Assembly: GCF_000708045.1 (NCBI RefSeq)
Contig: NZ_ANIE01000003.1
Coordinates: 620,001 to 684,000 of the forward strand
DNA from: Marinobacter nitratireducens
Lineage (GTDB): Bacteria; Pseudomonadota; Gammaproteobacteria; Pseudomonadales; Oleiphilaceae
Direction: 5' to 3'
Length of the DNA stretch: 64,000 bases
The notes under the pieces were generated by a model. That model was not told the origin of the DNA. It did no database searches and was given only the letters and a program-made list of their open reading frames with translations. A program made the translations under genes and the position numbers. Shown here one piece after another: positions 27,253 through 35,829 of the stretch. Every line of letters begins with the position of its first letter. Positions within the stretch are counted from its first letter, which is position 1.

Positions 27253-27895
27253 CAAGCAACCCAAGCCGAACGGCCATCAGTGCAAGTTCAACGTCACTGG
27301 AGATTTCCAGCTTTTCGAAGATGCGGTAGCGGTAACTGTTGACGGTTTTCGGGCTCAGGCAGAGCTTGTCAGAAATATCCTGAACCTTCTGACAATCCAC
27401 CACCATCATCGCGATCTGCATTTCCCGCTCTGACAAACGCTCGAACAGGGACAGCTCGCCGTCTTGCTCACCGTCTCCGCCCAGCTGTTTCAGGGCCATC
27501 TTCTGGGCGATTTCAGGGCTGATGTAGCGCTGCCCTGAGTGAGCCATGCGGATCGCGCGGACCATCTCTTTGATGTCCGCGCCCTTGGTGATATAGGCGC
27601 TCGCTCCGCTTTGCATGACCCGCGTTGGATAGGGATCGTCTGCACAGGCGGTCACTACAATTACCCGAATGGAATCATCGATACGAAGGATGCGGCGTGT
27701 CGCCTCTAGACCACCAATTCCGGGCATGCGGATATCCATCAAGACGATATCCGGGCGATCCTTTCGCACAAACTCTATCGCATCTTCTCCCGAAGATGCC
27801 TGCCCGATGACTTCCAGGTCGGGGTTATCCGCCAGCATCCGGGTTATCCCGGAACGAACCAGCTCATGGTCATCGACAACCAGTACCCTGATCAA
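27236..27895 (-). CDS. gacA: GacA/UvrY-type response regulator
   Basis: 219 residues. The receiver domain has the acidic pocket VVDDH, phosphoacceptor Asp54 in LMDIRMPG, and Lys in YITKGAD. A LuxR-type HTH follows (LSEREMQIAMMVVDCQKVQDISDKLCLSPKTVNSYRY, about 150-190). Together with uvrC downstream this fits GacA/UvrY, the partner of GacS/BarA that drives small RNAs of the CsrA/Rsm pathway. Neither the kinase nor those RNAs are in the window. Confidence 0.93.
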   Translation of the reverse strand: MIRVLVVDDHELVRSGITRMLADNPDLEVIGQASSGEDAIEFVRKDRPDIVLMDIRMPGIGGLEATRRILRIDDSIRVIVVTACADDPYPTRVMQSGASAYITKGADIKEMVRAIRMAHSGQRYISPEIAQKMALKQLGGDGEQDGELSLFERLSEREMQIAMMVVDCQKVQDISDKLCLSPKTVNSYRYRIFEKLEISSDVELALMAVRLGLLDAEKV

Positions 27896-27995
27896 GATTC
27901 ACCTCGCATACGGCTTTCGAAAACAGCAGGATTGTACCGTTTACCGCGAACGCGCGGTAGGTATCCTTGCAAATTCTGCCATCTGGTTAGTGTAT

Positions 27996-28247
27996 TCAGG
28001 CCGGGGCTCCGAGGCCTGCTGTGTTCTCGACGGGATCGAACCAGACAACCAGTTCCCCCCGCTGGACGGCACCTCGAACCACCGCACGCTCTGCAAGAGG
28101 ATTTTCGGTGTCATTAACGCCATGATAACGCGTGCAATATTCGTCTACCAAACCCTCCAACTGGTCTTCAGTCAGCAAGGCGGTATCCACGACAAATTTT
28201 TCCTGCCGCGGATCGGGTTGCGGCTCCTGGCCGGCATCGTTGGTCAT
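27996..28247 (-). CDS. YheU-like (UPF0270) small protein
   Basis: 83 residues from the ATG at 28247 with a strong AGGAGG Shine-Dalgarno. The middle (LTEDQLEGLVDEYCTR and AVVRGAVQRGELVVWFDP) resembles the YheU family, small conserved proteins of unknown function. The N- and C-terminal extensions are not conserved. It lies between gacA and a chemoreceptor gene, all on the minus strand. Confidence 0.65.
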   Translation of the reverse strand: MTNDAGQEPQPDPRQEKFVVDTALLTEDQLEGLVDEYCTRYHGVNDTENPLAERAVVRGAVQRGELVVWFDPVENTAGLGAPA

Positions 28248-28279
28248 GTTTCCTCCTGTCTATAGCGACATGGTAAGGA

Positions 28280-29899
28280 TTATGACGCCTGGGGAGAAGT
28301 CCGGAATTGCGCAATCACCTGCCGCATACCCAGGGATTCCTGACGAATCTGCTCGCTGATGCTTCGGGTTGTCTCTACATTCTGGATCAGAAAATCCGCG
28401 CTTTCGTCCAGCACAGCAGAGCGACGCCCCACCCGACCAATCTCATCCCGCTGGTAGACCACGGCCGAACCGATTTCTACGCTGTGTTTTTCAAGCTCAA
28501 CAAACTGATTCTTCAGATTTTCCAGATGTTCGCGCAGGGCAACGAGGTTGGTCCGGTTTTCGCCTCCTGCCGCACGCATTTCATCAAGCAATCCATCAAC
28601 ACCGCCCACCCCGGCGACAAGGTCCTGAACCCATTGACTGATATCCCGGGTAGACTCTGACGTCCGGCGAGAGAGCGTTCTAACCTCGTCCGCCACGACC
28701 GCAAAGCCCCGGCCATGTTCGCCGGCCCGCGCGGCTTCGATGGCGGCATTCAGCGCCAGCAGGTTGGTCTGTTCCGCAATATCCGCGATGACACCGATCA
28801 CCTGCTCAATCTTGCCCGTGGATTCGTTAAGAGTATGGATGGAGTCCGACACCCGGCTGATGACATCCACGGTATGCTCGGCTGCCTGCTCACTCGCAAC
28901 CAACCGTTGCTGAACCTCGTCATTCGCGACAACAGCGTCCTTGACCGTTTCAGCGGATTGGGAGGTTGCCGTATCGATCGCAGACGCCTGATCCGCGATC
29001 ACCGACATGGCCTGGGTCACGTCCCGGATTTGCTGCCGGGTTCGTTCCGAGGCTTCCTGCAAGGACTCGGCGCCGTTATCCAGCGCACCGGAGCGCTCAT
29101 CCAGCCCACCGGCAGCGTTCCGGATATCCGCGATGAAGTGCTCGAACCGTCCAACCAGGCCGCCGAGAGCGCGGCTCACGCCGGCTACCTCATCGCGACC
29201 GGTCAATGAAGGGACCCGGGTGAGATCAGAATTGGTTTCCATGTCGGAAAGGTCCTGCTCCATTTTCTGGAGTCGAAGAATGACCGAACGCCGGAGCCAC
29301 AAGGTCATGCCGATAACGACCAACAGGAAGAGCACAGATCCAGCGGTGAGCCATACCTGCTGCTCGGAGAGAAACCGAAGCAGATCGTCGGCGCCGGCTG
29401 TGACTTGTTCACGGCTTTCCAGTTGCCGTTCATCGATGGCGGACAACATCGGCTCAAGACTGGGAAACAGCTGAAAATCCACCACCTTGCCAACGCTGTA
29501 GTAGCTCTTCTCGGCAACGCCGCCGGCCATTTCGTCCATCAACCCAGTGACCTGGGCAAATTTATCCCTATTGTCTGCTGCCCAACCAGCGAGCCCGTCG
29601 GATTCGGCAATCGCCTGCCAGTGCTCGGGTAATGCCGATCGGATCTCTTCAAACGCCGGCTGGATTTCATTCCACAACAACAGCTGGGCTTTGATCTTGA
29701 ACGCGAGATCCTGCAGCTTGCGATGGTCCTTCTCCAGATCCGCAAGTAACCAGGATTCCTGGAGACTGGTACGAACCAGCGTATCGGAGGCTTCTTCCGC
29801 TTTAAGAATAATGGTCCACGACAGTGCGCCAAGCCCCGCCAGGGCAAACACCGATAAAAAGGCAAAACAGAGGATTCTATTGCGGACAGTACCGAGCAT
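28280..29899 (-). CDS. Methyl-accepting chemotaxis protein
   Basis: 539 residues. One membrane helix lies near 8-30 and a second near 183-203, bounding a roughly 150-residue, mostly helical periplasmic sensor. A HAMP-like region follows, then the cytoplasmic signalling domain with hairpin tip [19 protein letters not shown]. The ligand is unknown; the sensor looks like a helical-bundle type. No CheR-binding pentapeptide is seen at the C-terminus (ends RTSPQAS). A perfect palindrome lies about 50 bases upstream. Confidence 0.9.
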   Translation of the reverse strand: MLGTVRNRILCFAFLSVFALAGLGALSWTIILKAEEASDTLVRTSLQESWLLADLEKDHRKLQDLAFKIKAQLLLWNEIQPAFEEIRSALPEHWQAIAESDGLAGWAADNRDKFAQVTGLMDEMAGGVAEKSYYSVGKVVDFQLFPSLEPMLSAIDERQLESREQVTAGADDLLRFLSEQQVWLTAGSVLFLLVVIGMTLWLRRSVILRLQKMEQDLSDMETNSDLTRVPSLTGRDEVAGVSRALGGLVGRFEHFIADIRNAAGGLDERSGALDNGAESLQEASERTRQQIRDVTQAMSVIADQASAIDTATSQSAETVKDAVVANDEVQQRLVASEQAAEHTVDVISRVSDSIHTLNESTGKIEQVIGVIADIAEQTNLLALNAAIEAARAGEHGRGFAVVADEVRTLSRRTSESTRDISQWVQDLVAGVGGVDGLLDEMRAAGGENRTNLVALREHLENLKNQFVELEKHSVEIGSAVVYQRDEIGRVGRRSAVLDESADFLIQNVETTRSISEQIRQESLGMRQVIAQFRTSPQAS

Positions 29900-29945
29900 G
29901 ACTACTCCAACGGTGGGATTCTAACGGCATGTTATGTCGAATACA

Positions 29946-29961
29946 TGACACTTTTGTGTCA
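29946..29961. promoter_or_regulatory. Palindrome between chemoreceptor and azlC genes
   Basis: A perfect inverted repeat TGACAC-TTTT-GTGTCA lies in the 160-base divergent intergenic region. It may be an operator for either gene. There is no trailing T-tract beyond the loop, so a terminator is unlikely. Confidence 0.35.
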
Positions 29962-30059
29962 CCCCCGGTGGATAGCGCCGCCCCTCCTACCACCAATCGC
30001 TGGCTTCCAAAATCGGCATGCGTTCTCTATTATCGCGGCTTTTGACACTGCGGATTCTC

Positions 30060-30764
30060 ATGAACCGAACGGTATTCCCCCTGACCCTGCCCGTGCTATT
30101 TGGCTACCTTCCTCTTGGAACGGCTTTCGGTGTTCTATTTTCCACCCAGCTTGAATACGCCTGGTGGATAGCGCCATTGATGGGCATCGTGATCTATGCG
30201 GGCGCCGGGCAAATCCTTGCGGTCAGCTTGTTGGCAGCCCATGCCGGTTTGCTGGAGGTGTTCGTGGCCATGTTCGTACTCAACGCCAGGCACCTGTTTT
30301 ATGGCCTGTCGCTACTTGGCCGCTTTCGTGGCGCCCGGTGGCGCAAGCCCTATCTGATTTTCGGCTTAACCGACGAAACGTATTCTCTGTTGACCAGCAG
30401 AGCCCGCAGTGAAGACCGTGAACATGAGCAGGAAATCGACTTCAGAATCACGGCGTTCAACCAGTGCTACTGGGTCATTGGCTGCACGATCGGAGCCCTG
30501 CTAGGAAAAAACGTTGCATTTGACAGTACCGGTATCGAGTTTGCCCTGGTCAGCCTTTTCATTGTTCTGACCATTGATCAGCTCAAAGCCCTGGGGGAAG
30601 GCTTTCCAATCTGGATCGGAGCCGGGGCCGCCGCTATCGCGGTGTGGTTGATTCCGCCATCTCATCAACTGATTGGCGCCATCGCGATCGTTTCGTCCGT
30701 ATTACTGGCGCAATACGCTAGAACACGGGAAACGGGCATTGAGCGGGGATCTGAACATGGCTGA
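30060..30764 (+). CDS. azlC: AzlC-family branched-chain amino acid exporter, large subunit
   Basis: 234 residues from the ATG at 30060; an in-frame ATG at 30018 is possible, and neither has a clear Shine-Dalgarno. The protein has multiple hydrophobic helices. The AzlC signature region LLEVFVAMFVLNARHLFYGLSL is followed by GLTDETYSLL. It pairs with the small AzlD subunit to export branched-chain or similar amino acids. It overlaps azlD by 8 bases. Confidence 0.85.
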   Translation: MNRTVFPLTLPVLFGYLPLGTAFGVLFSTQLEYAWWIAPLMGIVIYAGAGQILAVSLLAAHAGLLEVFVAMFVLNARHLFYGLSLLGRFRGARWRKPYLIFGLTDETYSLLTSRARSEDREHEQEIDFRITAFNQCYWVIGCTIGALLGKNVAFDSTGIEFALVSLFIVLTIDQLKALGEGFPIWIGAGAAAIAVWLIPPSHQLIGAIAIVSSVLLAQYARTRETGIERGSEHG

Positions 30765-31095
30765 GGAGCTGTACGTCGGCGGTTTCATCGCTGCGGCCGC
30801 GCTGGCTACGTTTGCGACACGGGTAATCCCGTTTTTGTTCCTGCACAGGCACACGGATCACCCACTGATCAAACACCTGGGGCGATACCTACCGGCGGCG
30901 GTGATGGCATTGTTGGCGGGGATATTTCTGCAGCGCTCGGCGGACTGGTCGCTGAGCGCTCCGGGAGCAGACGCCCTGATTCCGGGAATGCTCGTGGTGG
31001 GGGTGCACTTGTGGCGGGGAAATGCCCTGCTCTCGATTGCGGTCGGCACAGCCTCGTACATGGTCACTCAGCAGACCGGCTGGTTGGCGAGCTAA
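30757..31095 (+). CDS. azlD: AzlD-family small subunit of the branched-chain amino acid exporter
   Basis: 112 residues from the ATG at 30757, overlapping the azlC end. Three or four hydrophobic helices include the family motif ATRVIPFLFL and YLPAAVMALLA. Function depends on AzlC. Confidence 0.85.
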   Translation: MAEELYVGGFIAAAALATFATRVIPFLFLHRHTDHPLIKHLGRYLPAAVMALLAGIFLQRSADWSLSAPGADALIPGMLVVGVHLWRGNALLSIAVGTASYMVTQQTGWLAS

Positions 31096-31096
31096 G

Positions 31097-31120
31097 CCTA
31101 GCCCTCGACCTAGCCCTCGA
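31097..31120. repeat. Exact 12-base tandem duplication at the 3' end of the DUF1330 gene
   Basis: CCTAGCCCTCGA occurs twice head-to-tail (31097-31108 and 31109-31120). On the minus strand the first-read copy carries the last codons and stop (GAGGGCTAG) and the second is a non-coding echo. It looks like a slippage duplication. Confidence 0.85.
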
Positions 31121-31508
31121 GATTGGCCACCAGGCGTGAATCCTGAACAGCCGCCGTGCGATGCCGGACAATGCCTTTGTAGTCAGGGCTTTCGATCATG
31201 GCCATGAAGGCATCGATGGACGGATAACGAACCAGAAGCACCTGATCCCAGGATTCATCTGGTGGCGCAATCAGTGAACCCACGCTTCTGCCGGACCAGA
31301 TAACCTCAGCGCCAACCGACTTCACGCATTCGGCAGCTTCCTGCATGTAAAGCTTATAGGCTTCCCGCCCCGTCAACTCAGGCTCATCATCCTTGTAGGC
31401 GGCCCAATCCCGGAAACGAAGCAGATTCAGCATAACCACCGGCTGATCTTTAGGGGTGTTGGCGAGCACTTGCTCCAGTTGCTCTGGCGTGGGATTGACG
31501 GCTTCCAT
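31110..31508 (-). CDS. DUF1330 domain protein
   Basis: 132 residues from the ATG at 31508, preceded by AGAGGA; an upstream in-frame start at 31553 lacks such a signal. It resembles the ferredoxin-like, dimeric alpha-beta-barrel DUF1330 group: PVVMLNLLRF near the N-terminus, then GAEVIWSGR and WDQVLLVRYPSIDAF. Function is unknown; related folds are small oxygenases or isomerases. Convergent with azlD. Confidence 0.75.
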   Translation of the reverse strand: MEAVNPTPEQLEQVLANTPKDQPVVMLNLLRFRDWAAYKDDEPELTGREAYKLYMQEAAECVKSVGAEVIWSGRSVGSLIAPPDESWDQVLLVRYPSIDAFMAMIESPDYKGIVRHRTAAVQDSRLVANLEG

Positions 31509-31727
31509 TCTTATCCTCTTATTCTGCTGTGGTTCGGGCTTACTATAGCCCACCCGGGTGACCGTAACGCAACCATTTTCTCGGCTTTTTAGCCAATCCG
31601 ATATGGGCTGGCTGCCAGCATGTCGCGGGATTAGACAAATTTCCGAGACGGCATAGATAGCTTACTATCCGACAACGCTCTAGACTGGCCTGCTTTTCCA
31701 CTGAAAACGTACCGATCGAGACCGCCC

Positions 31728-32675
31728 ATGACCCTGGCCGATGTATTCCTGCAGACCCTTGAAACCACGTTGCCGGTTTTCTCCATGGTGTTTATTGGCC
31801 TGGGCTTGCGGCGTGTGGGCTGGATTGACGCCGCCTTCATCCACACCGCATCAGCACTGGTATTCAAAGCCACCCTCCCGACACTGGTCTTTCTGAGCAT
31901 CATCCGCGCAGACCTGAACGTTGCCTTGAATCCAGGCCTGCTGGTCTTTTTCCTCTGCGCCACCCTGGCCAGCTTCGCGCTGACCTGGCTATGGGCGGGC
32001 TTTCGGGTTCCGGAGAAGGATCGCGGTGTCTACGTGCAAGGTGCATTCCGGGGAAATTGTGGCATTGTCGGGCTGGCACTGGCGGCCAACCTCTATGGCG
32101 ATTTTGGGCTCTCAGCAGGCGGCATACTGCTCGGACTGGTGATCATCTCCTACAATGCCCTCTCGGTGGTGGCCCTCATCGCTCATCAGCCGGGGCAAAC
32201 CACGAGCTGGCGCAGGATTCTCCATGACATCTGCCGGAACCCACTGATACTGGCCGTCGTATTCGCGATCCCCGTGGCTTGGCTTGACCTGACGTTCCCG
32301 CAGTGGGTCCTGACGTCAGGCGACTATTTCGCCTCATTGACACTACCTCTGGCACTACTTTGTATCGGAGCAACCGTATCTTTAAGTGCCATTCGGGGCG
32401 ACAGCGGAACCGCCATCAGTTCCAGCATGCTGAAGATGGTTATCTTACCCGCGCTGTGTACCGCTGCAGCCTGGTTGGCAGGCTTCCGAGGTCCCGAACT
32501 TGGCCTGCTGTTCCTTTATTTCGCCAGCCCGACAGCAGCGGCCAGTTTCGTCATGGCCAAGGCCCTGGGCGGTAACAGCCGGCTCGCAGCCAACATCATC
32601 GCCCTCACCACCCTGCTGGCAAGCATCACCGTAACGCTGGGGGTGTTCATCCTGCGTAGCGCCAATCTCGCCTGA
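31728..32675 (+). CDS. AEC-family transporter (auxin efflux carrier type)
   Basis: 315 residues with about ten hydrophobic segments. The N-terminal half contains TLPVFSMVFIGLGLRRVGWID and the C-terminal half ends in the FASPTAAASFVMAKALGGN segment typical of the family. Bacterial members move organic acids or related metabolites; the substrate is unknown here. It stands alone, convergent with the fructosamine-kinase gene. Confidence 0.85.
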   Translation: MTLADVFLQTLETTLPVFSMVFIGLGLRRVGWIDAAFIHTASALVFKATLPTLVFLSIIRADLNVALNPGLLVFFLCATLASFALTWLWAGFRVPEKDRGVYVQGAFRGNCGIVGLALAANLYGDFGLSAGGILLGLVIISYNALSVVALIAHQPGQTTSWRRILHDICRNPLILAVVFAIPVAWLDLTFPQWVLTSGDYFASLTLPLALLCIGATVSLSAIRGDSGTAISSSMLKMVILPALCTAAAWLAGFRGPELGLLFLYFASPTAAASFVMAKALGGNSRLAANIIALTTLLASITVTLGVFILRSANLA

Positions 32676-32684
32676 ACCCCGCAC

Positions 32685-33442
32685 TCAGCGAATGGCCGCT
32701 ATCTGTTCTAACCCTCGTTCACAGCCGCCAAGATAGCCGCTCCCGAACAGATTGAAGTGGTTCAGGTAGTGGTAAAGATTGTAAATCTCGCGCTTCTGAG
32801 CGTAGTCAGGCGAGCGGGGGTAAATCTGATCGTATGCCTCGTAGAACGAGGGGCCGAATCCCCCAAACATTTCGGTCATCGCCAGGTCGGCTTCGCGATC
32901 GCCACAGTAGACTGCTGGATCAATCATCCAGGGCGCATCCCCTTCAAACAGGACGTTGCCAGACCATAGATCTCCATGAAGCAGGCTGGGATGCTCACAA
33001 CGCGCACTGAGCCACTCAGCCAGCATGCCCCCCTGATACCCAGAACACCTTCAATTCGATCACGAATATCGCGATCCCGAATGCGGGATACCTGGTATTC
33101 AAGCCGGTTGCGGACAAAAAACTGGCCCCAGGATTGAGACCAGCCATTCTTTTGCGGAGAAAGCCCAATGTAATTATCACGCCCCCAGCCATACTGAGGC
33201 TGCTGCCGTTTGTGGAGCCGGGCCAGCCCTTCTCCAAACTGAGCCAGCGCTTCACTGGTCGCGGGCCCGGACTCAATTTCTTCGATTTCCAGTACCGCCT
33301 CGTCAACATGCTGAATGCGCGGGACCCGGACCATCGAGCCGGATTTCTGGAGCTCTTCCGCAAGACACTCAAGCCCCTCCGCCTCACAAATCAGAGCATC
33401 CGGATACACCGTGGCATTCTGTTTTCTGAAGATCCTCGCCAT
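32685..33442 (-). pseudogene. Fructosamine/ketosamine-3-kinase family gene interrupted by a frameshift
   Basis: The N-terminal part reads from the ATG at 33442 (AAGGGA upstream) to about 33035, where the frame is lost. The rest continues in another frame to 32685 with the kinase motifs LLHGDLWSGN and MIDPAVYCGDREADLAMTEMFGG intact. The break coincides with a run of six G on the minus strand (33028-33033). One extra G restores a continuous protein through GIRGGMLAEWLSAR. Such kinases phosphorylate sugars on glycated proteins for removal. It is either a recent single-base loss or a sequencing error; everything else looks conserved. Confidence 0.8.
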
Positions 33443-33532
33443 CGCTGATCATCCCTTCTTGAACACCGCTGCGCGGTAGCGGTAGATTCTGTTAGATCAA
33501 CACTGGCATCTGAATCCTGAAAGGACAAATTG

Positions 33533-33811
33533 ATGGGCATAAAACGCTGGAAACTGCGTGTTTCAGGCATTGTTCAGGGTGTCTACTTCCGGGCATCGGC
33601 CGAAAAAAGCGCCACGGAAATCGGGGTTACCGGTTACACCCGAAACCTGCCCGATGGCGACGTGGAAATCGTTGCGGAAGGAAGCGAGGGGCAGCTGCAA
33701 CAGTTGAAAGACTGGTGTCACCAGGGGCCACCTGCGTCACGAGTTGATGCTGTGGAGGTGATCGAAGAGAGCGCAACAGGTGAGTTTTCGGGATTTGTGA
33801 TCAGGCGCTGA
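33533..33811 (+). CDS. acyP: Acylphosphatase
   Basis: 92 residues from the ATG at 33533, preceded by AAAGGA; a TTG three bases earlier is less likely. The family core is clear: VSGIVQGVYFRASAEKSA with the catalytic Arg, then GYTRNLPDGDVEI with the catalytic Asn. It hydrolyses acyl phosphates in the cytoplasm. A strong terminator follows. Confidence 0.93.
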   Translation: MGIKRWKLRVSGIVQGVYFRASAEKSATEIGVTGYTRNLPDGDVEIVAEGSEGQLQQLKDWCHQGPPASRVDAVEVIEESATGEFSGFVIRR

Positions 33812-33825
33812 TGCAGGCAATAAAA

Positions 33826-33854
33826 AACCCCGGCATTTCTGCCGGGGTTCTTCT
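33826..33854. terminator. Bidirectional terminator between acyP and tRNA-Ser
   Basis: A ten-base-pair stem, AACCCCGGCA with TGCCGGGGTT (33826-33849), has a TTTC loop. A T-rich tract follows on the plus side and a run of A precedes it, giving T on the minus strand. It can end both acyP and tRNA-Ser transcripts. Confidence 0.88.
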
Positions 33855-33856
33855 AT

Positions 33857-33947
33857 TGGCGGAGAGGGAGGGATTCGAACCCTCGATACGCTATTAACGT
33901 ATACACACTTTCCAGGCGTGCGCCTTCAGCCACTCGGCCACCTCTCC
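33857..33947 (-). tRNA. tRNA-Ser (GGA)
   Basis: 91 bases including encoded CCA. The acceptor GGAGAGG pairs with CCTCTCC, the anticodon GGA lies in CTGGAAA, a long variable arm lies around TGTATACG...CGTATCG, and the T-arm contains GGTTCGAATCC. The long variable arm is typical of serine tRNAs. Confidence 0.95.
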
Positions 33948-34138
33948 AATAAACTGTTTCAAATCAGCAACCTTGTCGCTCATTTGAGGGCGCAAACTGT
34001 AATGGTTTTTCTGACGTTTGGCAACTCCCCTTGCTAAAATTCTCCAAAAAATTAGCCTATCTCTCCCGATTACACTGACCATCGGGCTGCTGGAGCGTAT
34101 GGTTGTCAGCAAGCCCTCCCTAAACAAGGAACATCACC

Positions 34139-34669
34139 ATGTTAATGAAAGCCGAGCAGTCCAGTCTTGTCTTCATCGATCTTCAGGAAAAACTGATGCC
34201 GGCAATCAGCCATGGCCAGGAGGTCATTGATCAATCCACGATCCTGGCGACCATCGCCGGCCTGCTGGACGTTCCCGTTCTCGGAACCGAGCAATTGCCG
34301 GAAAAGCTGGGGCCGAACGTTGCCGAAATCCGTGAACTTTGCCAGCAAACCATCGAAAAGCACCATTTCGATGCCTGCCCTGACGGCTTGATCGACAGCC
34401 TGCCGGAAGGCCGACCGCATATCGTGATCGGAGGATGCGAGACACACGTATGCATGCTCCAGACCGCCATGAGCCTTCTCGATGCGGGTTTCAAGGTTTG
34501 GGTTGTGGCGGACGCAACCGGATCCCGAAATGAGTTCGATCGCGATGTCGCGCTCGATAGGCTCCACCAGAGTGGCGCCAAAATTGTCACCGTTGAAATG
34601 GTGGCGTTCGAATGGATGCGCGACAGCCGGCATCCGCGCTTCAAAGACGTACAGGCCCTGATCAAGTAG
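34139..34669 (+). CDS. Isochorismatase-family hydrolase
   Basis: 176 residues from the ATG at 34139, preceded by AAGGA. The cysteine-hydrolase core is visible: LVFIDLQEKLMP with the catalytic Asp, a Lys in the middle, and the nucleophile Cys in IGGCETHVC. The substrate is not determined; short members like this (YcaC-type) act on small amides or imidates. The next gene, a cupin, starts 11 bases after its stop, so they form an operon. Confidence 0.87.
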   Translation: MLMKAEQSSLVFIDLQEKLMPAISHGQEVIDQSTILATIAGLLDVPVLGTEQLPEKLGPNVAEIRELCQQTIEKHHFDACPDGLIDSLPEGRPHIVIGGCETHVCMLQTAMSLLDAGFKVWVVADATGSRNEFDRDVALDRLHQSGAKIVTVEMVAFEWMRDSRHPRFKDVQALIK

Positions 34670-34680
34670 GAGTGCTGGCA

Positions 34681-35334
34681 ATGCTCAACATGGATTTTTC
34701 CGAACGCGTGGTTATCCGAACCGGAGATCAGCCCTGGATTCAAAGCCCCGCAGGCGGCGTACTGAGAAAGCCGCTGGCGCGTGAGGAGGCCGAACGAGGC
34801 CATGCTACGAGTATTGTGAAATATGAAGCAGGCGCCTCATTCAACCGGCACGAACATCCTCTTGGCGAGGAAATTCTGGTTCTGGATGGTGTTTTTTCAG
34901 ACGAGACCGGTGATTACCCGGCAGGCACCTACCTCCGCAACCCACCAGGCAGCGGGCATGCTCCGTTCAGCGAGCACGGCTGCACGCTCCTGGTGAAGCT
35001 CCATCAGTTCAACCCAGACGATCTGGCTTCTGTCAGGGTAAACACAAAGACGTCAGAGTGGTTGCCAGGGATTGGCAACCTGCAGGTTATGCCATTGCAC
35101 GATTTTGAGGGAGAGCACGTTGCGCTGGTCAAATGGCCAGCCCATGAGACGTTCCAGCCCCATCGCCATTTCGGCGGTGAGGAAATTCTGGTTCTGTCCG
35201 GGGAATTCTGTGATGAATATGGCCGCTATCCGGCGGGCACCTGGATCCGAAGCCCACACATGAGCAGTCACCACCCTTTCGTGGAGCAGGAGACGGTAAT
35301 CTGGGTGAAAACCGGCCACCTCCCGATCACCTGA
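34681..35334 (+). CDS. Double-cupin ChrR-like protein
   Basis: 217 residues from the ATG at 34681 with TAGGAG upstream. Two similar halves each carry a ChrR-cupin motif: FNRHEHPLGEEILVLDG...YPAGTYLRNPPGSGH, then FQPHRHFGGEEILVLSG...YPAGTWIRSPHMSSHH. The His/Glu residues should bind a metal. The N-terminal zinc-binding anti-sigma domain of true ChrR is absent, so this is a free cupin and probably not an anti-sigma factor. Confidence 0.8.
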   Translation: MLNMDFSERVVIRTGDQPWIQSPAGGVLRKPLAREEAERGHATSIVKYEAGASFNRHEHPLGEEILVLDGVFSDETGDYPAGTYLRNPPGSGHAPFSEHGCTLLVKLHQFNPDDLASVRVNTKTSEWLPGIGNLQVMPLHDFEGEHVALVKWPAHETFQPHRHFGGEEILVLSGEFCDEYGRYPAGTWIRSPHMSSHHPFVEQETVIWVKTGHLPIT

Positions 35335-35354
35335 AAAAGGGGCCTCTCGGCCCC
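35334..35354 (-). terminator. Terminator of the minus-strand gene at 35362-35727
   Basis: A GGGGCC-TCTC-GGCCCC hairpin (35339-35354) is followed on the minus strand by TTTTT. It overlaps the cupin stop region, so it may also stop opposing transcription. Confidence 0.7.
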
Positions 35355-35361
35355 AAAACTG

Positions 35362-35727
35362 TCAAAAGACCCGTGCTTGATGAAGCTCCCGCCCCTGGAA
35401 CTGATCACCACCGCCTTCAACGGCGTGGTAAACCTCCTGTTGATGCTCACCCACCGGTATCTCGAATACGTGATACGCCTCGGGTCCGAAAGGATCCAAC
35501 GCTGTACCGATGTACTCGTTTGAATCGGCAACCGGCTGGCCGGAATATACCACCCGGAACTGACGCTCGACCGACGGAATTCCTACATTCAGGGGTTGCT
35601 CGATCCAGATGTAAACCGCTTTATCAGGAACGATGTACTCACAACGAACTACTCTGTGCCCCTCTCGCAGGGTTAAAGATGTTGGCTGGCTGCCAACTTC
35701 CAGGCGAAACTTGTGAATAGTCTTCAT
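35362..35727 (-). CDS. Conserved hypothetical protein (DUF7352-like)
   Basis: 121 residues from the ATG at 35727 with AAGGAGGAG upstream. The N-terminus MKTIHKFRLEV and the IWIEQPLN segment suggest a small beta-rich domain seen in phage- and plasmid-type proteins. It has no catalytic motif, signal peptide or membrane helix. The resemblance is from memory and weak. It lies downstream of the LysR gene on the same strand, with its own AT-rich promoter region and a palindrome between them. Confidence 0.6.
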   Translation of the reverse strand: MKTIHKFRLEVGSQPTSLTLREGHRVVRCEYIVPDKAVYIWIEQPLNVGIPSVERQFRVVYSGQPVADSNEYIGTALDPFGPEAYHVFEIPVGEHQQEVYHAVEGGGDQFQGRELHQARVF

Positions 35728-35770
35728 GGCTGCTCCTCCTTGGGTACTGCACTACACAGCTTCATGATGA

Positions 35771-35786
35771 CGACCCACTAGGGTCG
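35771..35786. promoter_or_regulatory. Palindrome upstream of the DUF7352-like gene
   Basis: An inverted repeat CGACCC-ACTA-GGGTCG lies 44 bases upstream of the 35727 start, in a very AT-rich spacer. It is not followed by T on either strand in the right place, so an operator is favoured over a terminator. Confidence 0.35.
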
Positions 35787-35829
35787 AAAAAATAAGTTTA
35801 AATGATTTTTTAAAACAGATTTTTTCGAT

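Noticed and set aside
29890..29960. Sigma-28 promoter for the chemoreceptor gene
   Set aside because: A GCCGTTAG-like -10 is present on the minus strand, but no acceptable -35 lies 11 bases upstream.
35765..35800. Terminator for the LysR gene at the CGACCC palindrome
   Set aside because: The stem is not followed by a T-tract in the direction of transcription; kept as a possible operator only.
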